Below, in pieces: positions 1 to 7,694 of a stretch of DNA of 32,851 bases (the first letter of the stretch is position 1; the number at the start of each line of letters is the position of its first letter). A program made the translations under genes and the position numbers. This stretch comes from CAZHUM01 sp046484045 (lineage in GTDB: Archaea > Thermoplasmatota > Thermoplasmata > Halarchaeoplasmatales > Halarchaeoplasmataceae). Location: positions 1 to 32,851 of the forward strand of contig JAWOBZ010000009.1 of the NCBI GenBank assembly GCA_046484045.1. Direction: 5' to 3'. The notes below the pieces were generated by a model. That model searched no databases. It saw only the letters and a list, made by a program, of their open reading frames with translations, and was not told the origin of the DNA.

Positions 1-1
1 T

Positions 2-1642
2 ACATACGAAGGTACTTCCACAAAATTATCTATTGATCGCATGTATCTTAAACAAGTCTACTCCCCATTCACTAAAATTGGAGAAACCACAAATAATTAT
101 TGGGTAGATGAAGATGCTGGCTACACAAATCAAGATTATTACTATACAGTTGGAGCAGTTGATACCGGAGGAAATCTCGCCATAGACAATACAGAAGTTG
201 CTACTAAATACATGATCACTTTGGAAGATAGATGGAATTTGATATCCCTTCCAGCTGAACCTTTAGACAATAATTTTATGGAAGTTTTCAAATCCATAAT
301 CGACGAGGATAATCCAACAAACTCCAAATTATTAAAAGCAGAACATTATTCAGCAAAAAATAACAAATGGAAGAGTTACTATTATGATAGGCCTTCACAT
401 TTTAATAGTTTAAAGAAAGTCGATCATAAAATGGGATTATGGTGTTATGTAGATGGCAATTCTGAATTAATAGTAACCGGTAAGATAAAGCAATCTACTG
501 ACATTGAGCTGTTTAATGACGGTAATTGGAACATGGTGGGTTTCCCTAGCTTCGATTCTGAAACGGTAGGTCAAATTAAATCTAGGGTTGGAGGTGGATC
601 AGTGATAGCTGTAATAGAAGGAGAAGATTTGACCCAACCATATAACATTAGAGTACTTGATGATAGTGAAGTAATGTCACATGAAAATGGATATTTGATG
701 AAAATAACTTCACCGGCAACATGGGATTTATCCAATACTATGCCAACTTTACAAGCCATGCCTTCTGACATATCTATATCTTCAGAAACCCCCTCTGAAG
801 GTGAATCAATTACATTAACTGCTCCTATTTTCAATACTGGCGATACAGCGATGAATGATATACATGTAAGAGCTTACGTCACCTCTGAAAAGGAGTATAT
901 CGAAAATGTTACCATCCTAAATATACCGCCACATTCAAGGGAAAACATAACTATCGTATGGGATGATATACCTGCAGGAGAGCATACTATTCATGTTGAA
1001 GTTGATGATGATAACGATCCATCAAATGGGTATCTAAGTGGTTCTAAGAAGACGATAAAGGTCAACCATGCTCCAAAACCAAAATTAAACATTTATCGTA
1101 ACTTGAATATCACACTAAAAATAACAGGAAGAAAAGACAATAAAGTAACGTGTGTAATATATGACAACGATTTAAAAATAAAAAGTTTAAATGTGACTAG
1201 GACTCCTGGGCAACCGAACAAGGTAACAGAATCTTTAAAGGTATATGAAGATCATAATTATACTATGGAATTGATTTACAATGCAACTCACAAGGGAGCT
1301 AATCCCACGTGGGTCACATTCGAATCAACTACCGATTCATTCGAAATAAAAGAAACATTCAAAACTAAAGACGGTTTTGATCAGAAAATATCATGCGATG
1401 TGGATGATGATTTGGACTCAGTACTTTCAGAGGACTGGTTGTACCATTTTTCAGCAGAAGGGAGTTACGATCCCGATGGAGAGATAGTGTCATATGAATG
1501 GGATTTCGGTGATGGAGAGAGTGAATATGGAAAGATAGTGCAGCATGAATATACATGTAGTGGTATTTATATTGTTAATCTGATGTTGATCGATGACCAA
1601 CAAGCAATAGCATTCAAAAATATTTTACTATTCGTCCCATAG
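2..1642 (+). CDS. Surface protein with CARDB and PKD domains (5' partial)
   Basis: The frame is open from base 2, upstream of the first ATG at 41, so the N-terminus lies outside the window. The visible part starts with the end of a fibronectin-III-like domain (YYYTVGAVDTGGN). A domain opening with WNLISLPAEP follows, a phrase common in archaeal surface proteins. Next comes a CARDB-like adhesion domain at about residues 240-345 (counted from base 41), then a C-terminal PKD domain of about 75 residues with YDPDGEIVSYEWDFGDGE. No C-terminal membrane anchor or sorting signal is visible, so it is probably secreted or held by other surface proteins. Codons are strongly AT-rich compared with the metabolic genes to the right. 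The role is probably adhesion or cell envelope structure. The domain calls are good; any ligand is unknown. Confidence 0.85.
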   Translation, partial: TYEGTSTKLSIDRMYLKQVYSPFTKIGETTNNYWVDEDAGYTNQDYYYTVGAVDTGGNLAIDNTEVATKYMITLEDRWNLISLPAEPLDNNFMEVFKSIIDEDNPTNSKLLKAEHYSAKNNKWKSYYYDRPSHFNSLKKVDHKMGLWCYVDGNSELIVTGKIKQSTDIELFNDGNWNMVGFPSFDSETVGQIKSRVGGGSVIAVIEGEDLTQPYNIRVLDDSEVMSHENGYLMKITSPATWDLSNTMPTLQAMPSDISISSETPSEGESITLTAPIFNTGDTAMNDIHVRAYVTSEKEYIENVTILNIPPHSRENITIVWDDIPAGEHTIHVEVDDDNDPSNGYLSGSKKTIKVNHAPKPKLNIYRNLNITLKITGRKDNKVTCVIYDNDLKIKSLNVTRTPGQPNKVTESLKVYEDHNYTMELIYNATHKGANPTWVTFESTTDSFEIKETFKTKDGFDQKISCDVDDDLDSVLSEDWLYHFSAEGSYDPDGEIVSYEWDFGDGESEYGKIVQHEYTCSGIYIVNLMLIDDQQAIAFKNILLFVP

Positions 1643-1727
1643 ATAACTATCGGGGGATATATACGACCGAATCCAACCGCTAACATTATAAATCATATCC
1701 ATGTTACTGCGATACAGAGGTGATAAG

Positions 1728-2012
1728 ATGTTCGCGAAAGAACCGATAGATTTGGATAAAGTGTCGCCGGAGAACACCGACAAGGAGATACTGAGATTCG
1801 CACTGTGTGCAGAACTGGATGCCATCAACTTCTACGAGCAGATGGCGGATTACACGGATAACAACAAATTGAGACAGGTACTTTTAGAGGTGGCAAAAGA
1901 AGAGAAAGAGCACGTAGGCGAGTTCCAAGAGCTGCTCCTTCGATTGGACAAACAGCAGGTAAAAGAGATGGAGGAAGGAAAGGAGGAAGTAAGAGAGCTG
2001 ATTGGAGATTAG
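1728..2012 (+). CDS. Small ferritin-like protein, encapsulated-ferritin type
   Basis: Predicted 94-residue helical protein with a ferritin-like metal-site pattern: ELDAINFYEQMA in the first helix and EEKEHVGEF in the second. Length, spacing and the E...Y / EExEH pattern resemble encapsulated ferritin (EncFtn) cargo proteins, which oligomerise to make a ferroxidase site and oxidise Fe(II) inside encapsulin shells. The start at 1728 is preferred over the ATG at 1701 because GAGGTGAT lies just before it. The C-terminal tail is highly charged. No encapsulin shell gene is next to it: upstream is a surface protein and downstream a convergent methyltransferase. A rubrerythrin-related stand-alone protein is the main alternative, but no rubredoxin cysteines are present. 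Confidence 0.7.
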   Translation: MFAKEPIDLDKVSPENTDKEILRFALCAELDAINFYEQMADYTDNNKLRQVLLEVAKEEKEHVGEFQELLLRLDKQQVKEMEEGKEEVRELIGD

Positions 2013-2062
2013 ATGGTTACCAGCCCATAGACAATTTACATTCTCGAGAGTCGATTAGCACA

Positions 2063-2692
2063 TCATGGACGAGCCGAGACTATATCTACCGGGAGACCGA
2101 ATTTATCCCGCCTTTCATGGTAAACAACATCGAAGCCGGTATTTTCCAGTTTTGACTTTAGGTCGATTAGCCGGCAGTCAACGATGTTGGGGGCAAAATT
2201 CTGTACCTTCTCGTAGATATCCTTTACGATAGAACCTCCGTGCTTGGATAAACTGATACCTACGAATTTACCGCTTTCTCTCATAACTCTCTTTATGTTC
2301 TCAAGAACTTTATCGAGATCTTCATCATTCATAATCTCGATCGTAAAACTAGAGAAAACACCGTGGAAATAGGAATCTCCAAAAGGCAGCTCTCTAGCAT
2401 CAGCCAGTATAAGTTCGACACGATCCTCCAACCCCAGTTTCTCTAATTTTCTACCGGCTATATCCGTCATCCCTCTGGATATATCGACACCGTACAGGCT
2501 AACATTTTCTTTGAAATCTTCGGCAATGCTGATCAGTGCCTCCCCCGTGCCGTGACCTATGTCCAGATATCTCCCCCCCTCTTCGATATCCATCAACGAT
2601 ACCCCGATCCTGCGGTATTTTTCTTCGAATGGATTGGAGGCTACGTTGTAGACATTGCTCATCCTATCATAGTTCTCTTCGGTGTCTTTCAT
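2063..2692 (-). CDS. Class I SAM-dependent methyltransferase
   Basis: Predicted 209-residue Rossmann-fold methyltransferase. Motif I is YLDIGHGTGEA at about residues 43-53. An acidic residue ends strand 2 (YGVDIS), and a motif II/III region reads LILADARELPFGD. This matches the Methyltransf_11/UbiE-like group, which uses S-adenosylmethionine; the substrate cannot be read from sequence. The gene is transcribed away from the acyl-CoA dehydrogenase operon and shares its 128-base upstream region. A TATA-like stretch lies only about 10 bases upstream of the first ATG and another about 35 upstream, so the transcript is probably leaderless or nearly so; a start at Met11 (2662) is possible. It ends about 50 bases from the ferritin-like gene, convergent with it. 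Confidence 0.8.
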   Translation of the reverse strand: MKDTEENYDRMSNVYNVASNPFEEKYRRIGVSLMDIEEGGRYLDIGHGTGEALISIAEDFKENVSLYGVDISRGMTDIAGRKLEKLGLEDRVELILADARELPFGDSYFHGVFSSFTIEIMNDEDLDKVLENIKRVMRESGKFVGISLSKHGGSIVKDIYEKVQNFAPNIVDCRLIDLKSKLENTGFDVVYHERRDKFGLPVDIVSARP

Positions 2693-2734
2693 CTACTAAT
2701 ATATATACGGGGCAAGCTAAAAAAATTTTTACCC

Positions 2735-2805
2735 TGCATGATGTTCTATGCAAAACTCTTAATATAAGGCACATTTTCGAGACATTCACCCCTCATTAAG
2801 AGGGG
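2735..2805. promoter_or_regulatory. Promoter and candidate operators of the acyl-CoA dehydrogenase operon
   Basis: A TATA-like element (CTTAATATAAGG) lies at about 2757-2768. It is flanked by two perfect inverted repeats: TGCAT-8 bases-ATGCA at 2735-2752, just upstream of the TATA box, and CCCCTC-5 bases-GAGGGG at 2789-2805, at the expected transcription start. GGTGGT at 2812-2817 is the ribosome binding site. The two dyads are good candidates for repressor sites or, for the second, a leader hairpin. No regulator gene is adjacent. Confidence 0.45.
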
Positions 2806-2820
2806 AATATTGGTGGTAAA

Positions 2821-4095
2821 ATGGCAAAAACGAACTTATCGGATGATAGGGATCTTACGGATGAGCAGAAGTTGTTCAAAGAGAGTTTACTGGATTGGGC
2901 AGATAGGAATCTGGATTTGGATAGAGTTATAAAGATCAATAGAGAAGGACATCCATATCCAAAGGATCTGATCAAGGGTCTAGCTGACCTTGGAGTGATA
3001 ATGGGAACCGTTCCAGAGGAACAGGGCGGCATGGGCTTGACTTGGACGGATCAATCCATAATCTCCGAGACACTTGGATATATAGACCCCAGTATCGCTA
3101 CGGCAGCTGGATTCATGGCAGTCGAGACGGGATGGGGATTCACCATCAACCGATATGCCCGTGAAGAGGTGAGGAAGGAGTACGTACAGCCGGCAATCAG
3201 AGGTGACAAATTCATAGGCATCGCTACCACGGAACCCGGTGGAGGCTCAGACGTCGCCAATTTCAAATGTACCGGAGAAAAAGATGGAGACGAATGGGTG
3301 CTCAACGGTGAGAAGACCTTCATAAGCGGTGTCGAAGAATGCAAAGAGATCGGTGGTGGATACTGGGTTAACGTCAGGACCGGAGAAAAGTTACCCGACG
3401 CACCCCACAAGAACATGACGGCTTTTTTCGTACCTATCGATTCCGAGGGTCTCACACCAACGGAACCCTACGACGACGCCGGTCGAGGGTCGATATCAAC
3501 GGCAGGGTTCATCATGGAAGACGTGAGAGTCCCTGAGGAATACATGCTGGGAGAACAGGGCAAGGGATTCTACTACACCATGGAAGGATTCGACAACGCC
3601 AGGATCATGATAGGCGCTAGTTCCGTCGGCGTTACCAGGAGGATACTCGAAGAGGCTGCGGATTACATCAAGGAAAGGAAGACCTTCGGTTATCCCTTGG
3701 CACAGTACGAGGGGATACAGTTCCCGTTCGTCGAAAGATACATCGAGATGGAAGCCGGCGATCTCATGGTGAAGAAAACGGCGAAGATGCAGGATGTAAG
3801 GTACGACGAAGAAGGGTGGAAAGAAAAAACGGGTAAAGCCAAGACGTACAAACCCACCGAGATCGCAAAGTGGATATCCATGACCAAGTACAAACTCCCA
3901 CATCTCGCCAAAGATACTGCGGACGATGCAATGCACTGGCTCGGTGCGGCCGGATACAGCTCTGAGTACATCTTCGAGACCGCTTGGAGAGGCGTGATGT
4001 CTTACTGCGTAGGCGCCGAGGGCGGTGCCAATATCCAAAAGATCGTCATCGGAAGGGAAACCCTTGGCAGTGATTACATACCATATAGGAAATAG
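2821..4095 (+). CDS. Acyl-CoA dehydrogenase
   Basis: Predicted 424-residue FAD-dependent acyl-CoA dehydrogenase that oxidises an acyl-CoA to the enoyl-CoA, or works in reverse, exchanging electrons with Etf. The N-terminal helical domain is followed by the substrate/FAD segment ATTEPGGGSDVANFKC. The C-terminal helical domain carries ERKTFGYPLAQYEGIQF, DAMHWLGAAGY and the GAEGGANIQK segment, where Glu400 aligns with the catalytic base in the YEG motif of medium-chain enzymes. It is somewhat longer than the usual ~380 residues because of inserts near residues 180-200 and 320-350. The start has GGTGGT just upstream. The etfBA genes follow at once, so they are probably co-transcribed as a functional unit. 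The chain-length specificity cannot be read. Confidence 0.95.
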   Translation: MAKTNLSDDRDLTDEQKLFKESLLDWADRNLDLDRVIKINREGHPYPKDLIKGLADLGVIMGTVPEEQGGMGLTWTDQSIISETLGYIDPSIATAAGFMAVETGWGFTINRYAREEVRKEYVQPAIRGDKFIGIATTEPGGGSDVANFKCTGEKDGDEWVLNGEKTFISGVEECKEIGGGYWVNVRTGEKLPDAPHKNMTAFFVPIDSEGLTPTEPYDDAGRGSISTAGFIMEDVRVPEEYMLGEQGKGFYYTMEGFDNARIMIGASSVGVTRRILEEAADYIKERKTFGYPLAQYEGIQFPFVERYIEMEAGDLMVKKTAKMQDVRYDEEGWKEKTGKAKTYKPTEIAKWISMTKYKLPHLAKDTADDAMHWLGAAGYSSEYIFETAWRGVMSYCVGAEGGANIQKIVIGRETLGSDYIPYRK

Positions 4096-4109
4096 GTGCA
4101 GGTGATCCC

Positions 4110-4904
4110 TTGAGGTTCGTAGTCTGTGTAAAACAGGTTCCCGATACAACCGAGGTGGAAGTGGACGAAGAAACTGGGACGATCATCCGAGAGGGTGTCC
4201 CCTCTGTTCTGAACGCTTTCGACGAGTTCGCTCTCAATCTGGCGGTTGAATTGAAAGAAAAATCGGATGAAGAAGTGGAGATAATCGCACTCAGCATGGG
4301 TCCACCCCAGGCACGGAAAGCACTCAACAAGTGCCTCGCTATAGGTGCTAACAAAGCGATCCTGCTCACGGACAGGGCCTTCGCCGGTGCCGACACATGG
4401 GCTACCGCGGTCACCCTCGCCAGAGCAGTAAAAAAGATGGGTGAAGTCGACGTTATATTCTCGGGACAGGAGGCATCCGATGGAAACACTGCACAGGTGG
4501 GTCCAGAAGTTTCAGCTCATCTGGGAATCCCACAGATCACCTTCGTATCCGAGGTCGAAGAATTAACTGATAAAAACATAATCACAAAAAAAGAGACGGA
4601 CGAAGGATTTGTGAGGATGGGATGTTCTCTACCCGTTTTGATTGCGTGCATGCCGACACCCGGATTCGAGCCCAAGATACCCAATGTAAGGGACATAATG
4701 AAGGCTAAAAAGAAGCCCTACGAGGAATGGACCTACGACGACCTGGGAGGGGATAAGGAAGAGTACGGTCTAGAAGGGTCGGAGAGCGTAGTTATCAAGA
4801 CTTACTCGCCTCCGCCCAAGGGAGAAGGCGTCATAATAGACGACGAGCCGGAGACCGCAGTTGAAAAACTCATCGATTTCATGGAAGACGAGGGGATAAT
4901 ATGA
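4110..4904 (+). CDS. etfB: Electron transfer flavoprotein subunit beta
   Basis: Predicted 264-residue EtfB, the partner of EtfA in shuttling or bifurcating electrons from the upstream dehydrogenase. Typical family features are the opening VVCVKQVPDTTEVEVD, the nucleotide-domain phrase VIFSGQEASDGNTAQVGP and the FEPKIPNVRDIMKAKKKP segment near residues 190-205. The start codon is TTG at 4110, supported by GGTGAT at 4101-4106; there is no better in-frame start. Only 14 bases separate it from the dehydrogenase, and its stop overlaps the etfA start by four bases (ATGA), so translation is probably coupled. In bifurcating Etfs this subunit binds FAD where others bind AMP; which applies here cannot be told by eye. 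Confidence 0.95.
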   Translation: MRFVVCVKQVPDTTEVEVDEETGTIIREGVPSVLNAFDEFALNLAVELKEKSDEEVEIIALSMGPPQARKALNKCLAIGANKAILLTDRAFAGADTWATAVTLARAVKKMGEVDVIFSGQEASDGNTAQVGPEVSAHLGIPQITFVSEVEELTDKNIITKKETDEGFVRMGCSLPVLIACMPTPGFEPKIPNVRDIMKAKKKPYEEWTYDDLGGDKEEYGLEGSESVVIKTYSPPPKGEGVIIDDEPETAVEKLIDFMEDEGII

Positions 4905-6094
4905 TAGAGATAGACGAGGAGAAGTGTACGGGCTGTGAAAAGTGCGTCACCGTCTGTCCCGTAGATGCATTGTACATGGAAGGCGGCGTTGCAAAGCTTG
5001 AGGAAGGCGTATGCATTTCATGCGGTGCGTGTGTGGCCGCATGCCCCGTCGATGCCATAGAACCCGTGCTCAAGGCACAGAAGGCGGAATTCTCGGATTA
5101 CGGCGGAGTTTGGGTCTTCGCCGAACAGCACGCGGGTGTGCTCAGGCCCACGGGTCCACAACTTTTAGGGAAGGGAAGAGAACTAGCTGATGAAATCGGT
5201 GAAGAATTGTGCGCAGTACTGTTGGGCAATGATATTGAAAAGCTAGCCGAAGAACTCATCCAGTACGGTGCTGAGAAAGTTTATGTGGTAGATGCACCGG
5301 TGTTCGAAAATTACACCACCGAAGCCTACACCACAGCACTCACAACACTCATATCAAAGCACAAGCCCAGTGTTTTCATCTACGGTGCAACACATCTGGG
5401 CCGGGACCTTGCACCGTCGGTGGCCGGGCATCTAGGTTTAGGACTTACGGCGGACTGCACGGGACTTTCGATAACGGAGGTAGAAGGTCAAAAAGTGCTC
5501 CTGCAGACCAGACCCGCATTCGGCGGCAACGTCATGGCGGACATCATCTGTCCGAACACGAGACCTCAGATGGCGACGGTCAGACCACACGTTATGCATC
5601 CTTTAGAGAGGGATGAAACAAGAGAAGGAGAGATCATCAAGGAGAATATCAAGGTCGACCCATCGGCTATAAAAACCGAGGTCCTCGAAGTCTTAGAGCC
5701 CGAGGAAACTGGAGAGATATCCGTGGAAGAAGCGGACATCGTGATCTCTGGTGGTCGTGGAGTCGGTGCCGAGGAGAACTTCGAGATACTGCGTGACCTC
5801 GCAAAAGTTCTCGGAGGGACCGTGGGATGCAGTCGCCCCATCGTAGAAGAAGACATCATGCCAAAATCGAGACAGGTGGGCCAGAGCGGCAAGACCATAT
5901 CGCCCAAGCTCTACATAGTCAGCGGGGTCTCGGGAGCTATTCAGCATCTGGTAGGGATCAAAAGCTCGGACAAGATAATCGCGATCAATAAGGACCCCGG
6001 TGCTCCGATCTTCGACGTAGCCGATTTCGGCATAGTGGGTGATCTGCACAAGATAATCCCGCTTCTCACCGAAAAGCTCAGAGAAAAAAAGTAG
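4901..6094 (+). CDS. etfA: EtfA with N-terminal 2[4Fe-4S] ferredoxin domain
   Basis: Predicted 397-residue fusion. Residues 1-55 form a bacterial-type ferredoxin domain with all eight cluster cysteines: C9, C12, C15, C19 and C38, C41, C44, C48. The rest is EtfA: an N-terminal domain with YGATHLGRDLAPSVAGHL and a C-terminal FAD domain with GGRGVGAEENFE, RQVGQSGKTISPKLYI, VSGVSGAIQHLVG and NKDPGAPIF. The same fusion is known in clostridial bifurcating systems such as caffeyl-CoA reductase (CarE), where the extra clusters relay electrons. So this operon may couple acyl-CoA chemistry to ferredoxin and NAD; that is inference. The start overlaps etfB. It ends 11 bases from a convergent transporter gene. 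Confidence 0.95.
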   Translation: MIEIDEEKCTGCEKCVTVCPVDALYMEGGVAKLEEGVCISCGACVAACPVDAIEPVLKAQKAEFSDYGGVWVFAEQHAGVLRPTGPQLLGKGRELADEIGEELCAVLLGNDIEKLAEELIQYGAEKVYVVDAPVFENYTTEAYTTALTTLISKHKPSVFIYGATHLGRDLAPSVAGHLGLGLTADCTGLSITEVEGQKVLLQTRPAFGGNVMADIICPNTRPQMATVRPHVMHPLERDETREGEIIKENIKVDPSAIKTEVLEVLEPEETGEISVEEADIVISGGRGVGAEENFEILRDLAKVLGGTVGCSRPIVEEDIMPKSRQVGQSGKTISPKLYIVSGVSGAIQHLVGIKSSDKIIAINKDPGAPIFDVADFGIVGDLHKIIPLLTEKLREKK

Positions 6095-6105
6095 TACTCT
6101 AGGGA

Positions 6106-7332
6106 TCAGAAATAGAAAAAAGATCCCCTGATAAAGAGCCATACAACGATAGATGCAGCCAGTAAGAGGATCGATATCTTAGCCCTTTTGTAGAATTTGG
6201 AAAGGTCCGCTTCAAAGTACTCGATGGTCAAGATTATACATAGGTGGATAGGAGAGATCAGGTAACCCAGCATGATGAATAGATATACCATGGCTATCGT
6301 CTGCACGTTAACCACGGGCAGCAGGGGTATCAAGACTGGAAGACCTATTCCAACGGCAGCGGGAAGGTGTCCCATGATCATCCCGATAAAGAGAGATGAT
6401 ATGATCACCACGGCGAGTATCGGTATGTATGATTGCAGTACATCGACGGCAGGTACCAGGGCCTCGCTCCTTTCTACGATACCTTTGAATAGCATGATAC
6501 CGTAGGCAGCCATTAAAAGATTCACCGAGAAACCGTCTTTTAATAATAATGGCACCTTTCTCAGACTGTACTTCTTATGGTTCTGCAGTATCAGGAACAT
6601 GACCGAAACTGCCAAGGAAATGAAAAATGGCACATTGAATGCAAGGTTAAGTCCAAGTGCTAGGAAGATAGGCGACAGCCACCATAGTATGGACAGGATA
6701 TGCCGGCCGCGTTTTTTCTCTTGTCCCGAATTTACATTTTCTTCCTTCCTTATGTATCCCAACCCCCATATGGTGCCGATGACTATACTGGCGATGAAAA
6801 TTGGCGAGTTGAACAGGGCTATCCTGTAGATATTCACACCGGAAAGCTTGGAGGTGATGATCAGACCCAAAGAGATAGGATAAACGGAGAACCAGATGTG
6901 GCGGAACCACCAGTTGATGAATGCTTTGTGAACGCCGTCCAGCCCCAGGGCGTCTCCCTCGTCCTGTATCATAGGGGCGGAAACGAGAGCACCGCCCGGC
7001 ATGGGCATCAAGCCGAAGACAGCCGGTATCGACGCCACGATGACCCTCCTATCTTTGAATATACCCCGTAAAGATAAGATGAGGCGATCGACCTGTTCTG
7101 AATCGCGGTATATGTACCCCAAGTATCCGATCAAAACGATAGCGGCGACGAGCTCAAGGGTGTCGTACTCTATACTGATCTCAAAAAGCCACTGCAGACC
7201 TTCTAAATCAGGTTTTATGAATGCAAGCATGATCCCCGATGCGATCAAAATTGACAGACCGAAATCCACCTTCCTGTATATCAATACACCCAGAACCACG
7301 AAGGCGATGAGAACACCGATTAATTCAGTCAT
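6106..7332 (-). CDS. DUF401 family integral membrane transporter
   Basis: Predicted 408-residue polytopic membrane protein with roughly ten hydrophobic segments. The phrase GLMPMPGGALVSAPM is characteristic of DUF401 proteins, which belong to the ion-transporter superfamily together with other anion and organic-acid carriers. A second re-entrant-like stretch, GHLPAAVGIGLPVLIPLLP, lies in the C-terminal half, consistent with two inverted halves. The substrate is unknown; the gene sits convergent to the acyl-CoA dehydrogenase/Etf operon, and a carboxylate substrate would fit but is not shown. The coding sequence is complete, with ATG start and no frame break. Confidence 0.8.
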   Translation of the reverse strand: MTELIGVLIAFVVLGVLIYRKVDFGLSILIASGIMLAFIKPDLEGLQWLFEISIEYDTLELVAAIVLIGYLGYIYRDSEQVDRLILSLRGIFKDRRVIVASIPAVFGLMPMPGGALVSAPMIQDEGDALGLDGVHKAFINWWFRHIWFSVYPISLGLIITSKLSGVNIYRIALFNSPIFIASIVIGTIWGLGYIRKEENVNSGQEKKRGRHILSILWWLSPIFLALGLNLAFNVPFFISLAVSVMFLILQNHKKYSLRKVPLLLKDGFSVNLLMAAYGIMLFKGIVERSEALVPAVDVLQSYIPILAVVIISSLFIGMIMGHLPAAVGIGLPVLIPLLPVVNVQTIAMVYLFIMLGYLISPIHLCIILTIEYFEADLSKFYKRAKISILLLAASIVVWLFIRGSFFYF

Positions 7333-7384
7333 CTAGATCTTAGGCTTCCATAAGCGGGTGTATATAATAGTTTTTGACTTTTTA

Positions 7385-7615
7385 CTATCTTCTATTCATC
7401 CAATCCTTTATCTCTTCATCGGTAAAGCAGGACTCAGGTGCCCCCTCTTCTTCACAACTTCCTTTGCTGTTTTCGCTGTTCATTAAAAAATAGGCCACTA
7501 TCACAAAAACCAACAGCAGTAAAAAATAATAACTCAACAAAATGGAAAGTAGGATTCCAAGCAGTCCGATCCCCACCAGGATGGTTTTTTGCCGGGTTGT
7601 GAATCCTCTTCTCAT
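7385..7615 (-). CDS. Small membrane protein, unknown function
   Basis: Predicted 76-residue protein: a basic N-terminus (MRRGFTTRQK), two closely spaced hydrophobic segments at about residues 11-27 and 29-45, and an acidic cytoplasmic or external tail with two cysteines (GSCEEEGAPESCF) ending in DEEIKDWMNRR. Such a tail could bind a partner or a metal, but no family is recognised. It lies upstream of, and in the same direction as, the DUF401 gene with about 50 bases between them. A TATA-like stretch (TTATATATACG) is present 25-30 bases before the ATG. It is the only good frame in this gap, which supports it being real. Confidence 0.6.
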   Translation of the reverse strand: MRRGFTTRQKTILVGIGLLGILLSILLSYYFLLLLVFVIVAYFLMNSENSKGSCEEEGAPESCFTDEEIKDWMNRR

Positions 7616-7694
7616 ATCTCTAAATAATACCTCACGTATATATAACTATAAAAGGGAAAATATTAAATCGAACTAATCAGTTTTTTATTCGCAC

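Noticed and set aside
1701..1727. Upstream ATG as start of the ferritin-like protein
   Set aside because: The ribosome site GAGGTGAT lies between it and the ATG at 1728, and the nine extra residues are not family-like.
3496..4149. Long antisense open frame (217 codons) across the end of the acyl-CoA dehydrogenase gene
   Set aside because: It lies wholly opposite a gene with intact family motifs and catalytic Glu; its composition is what a shadow frame would give, and it has no start signals.
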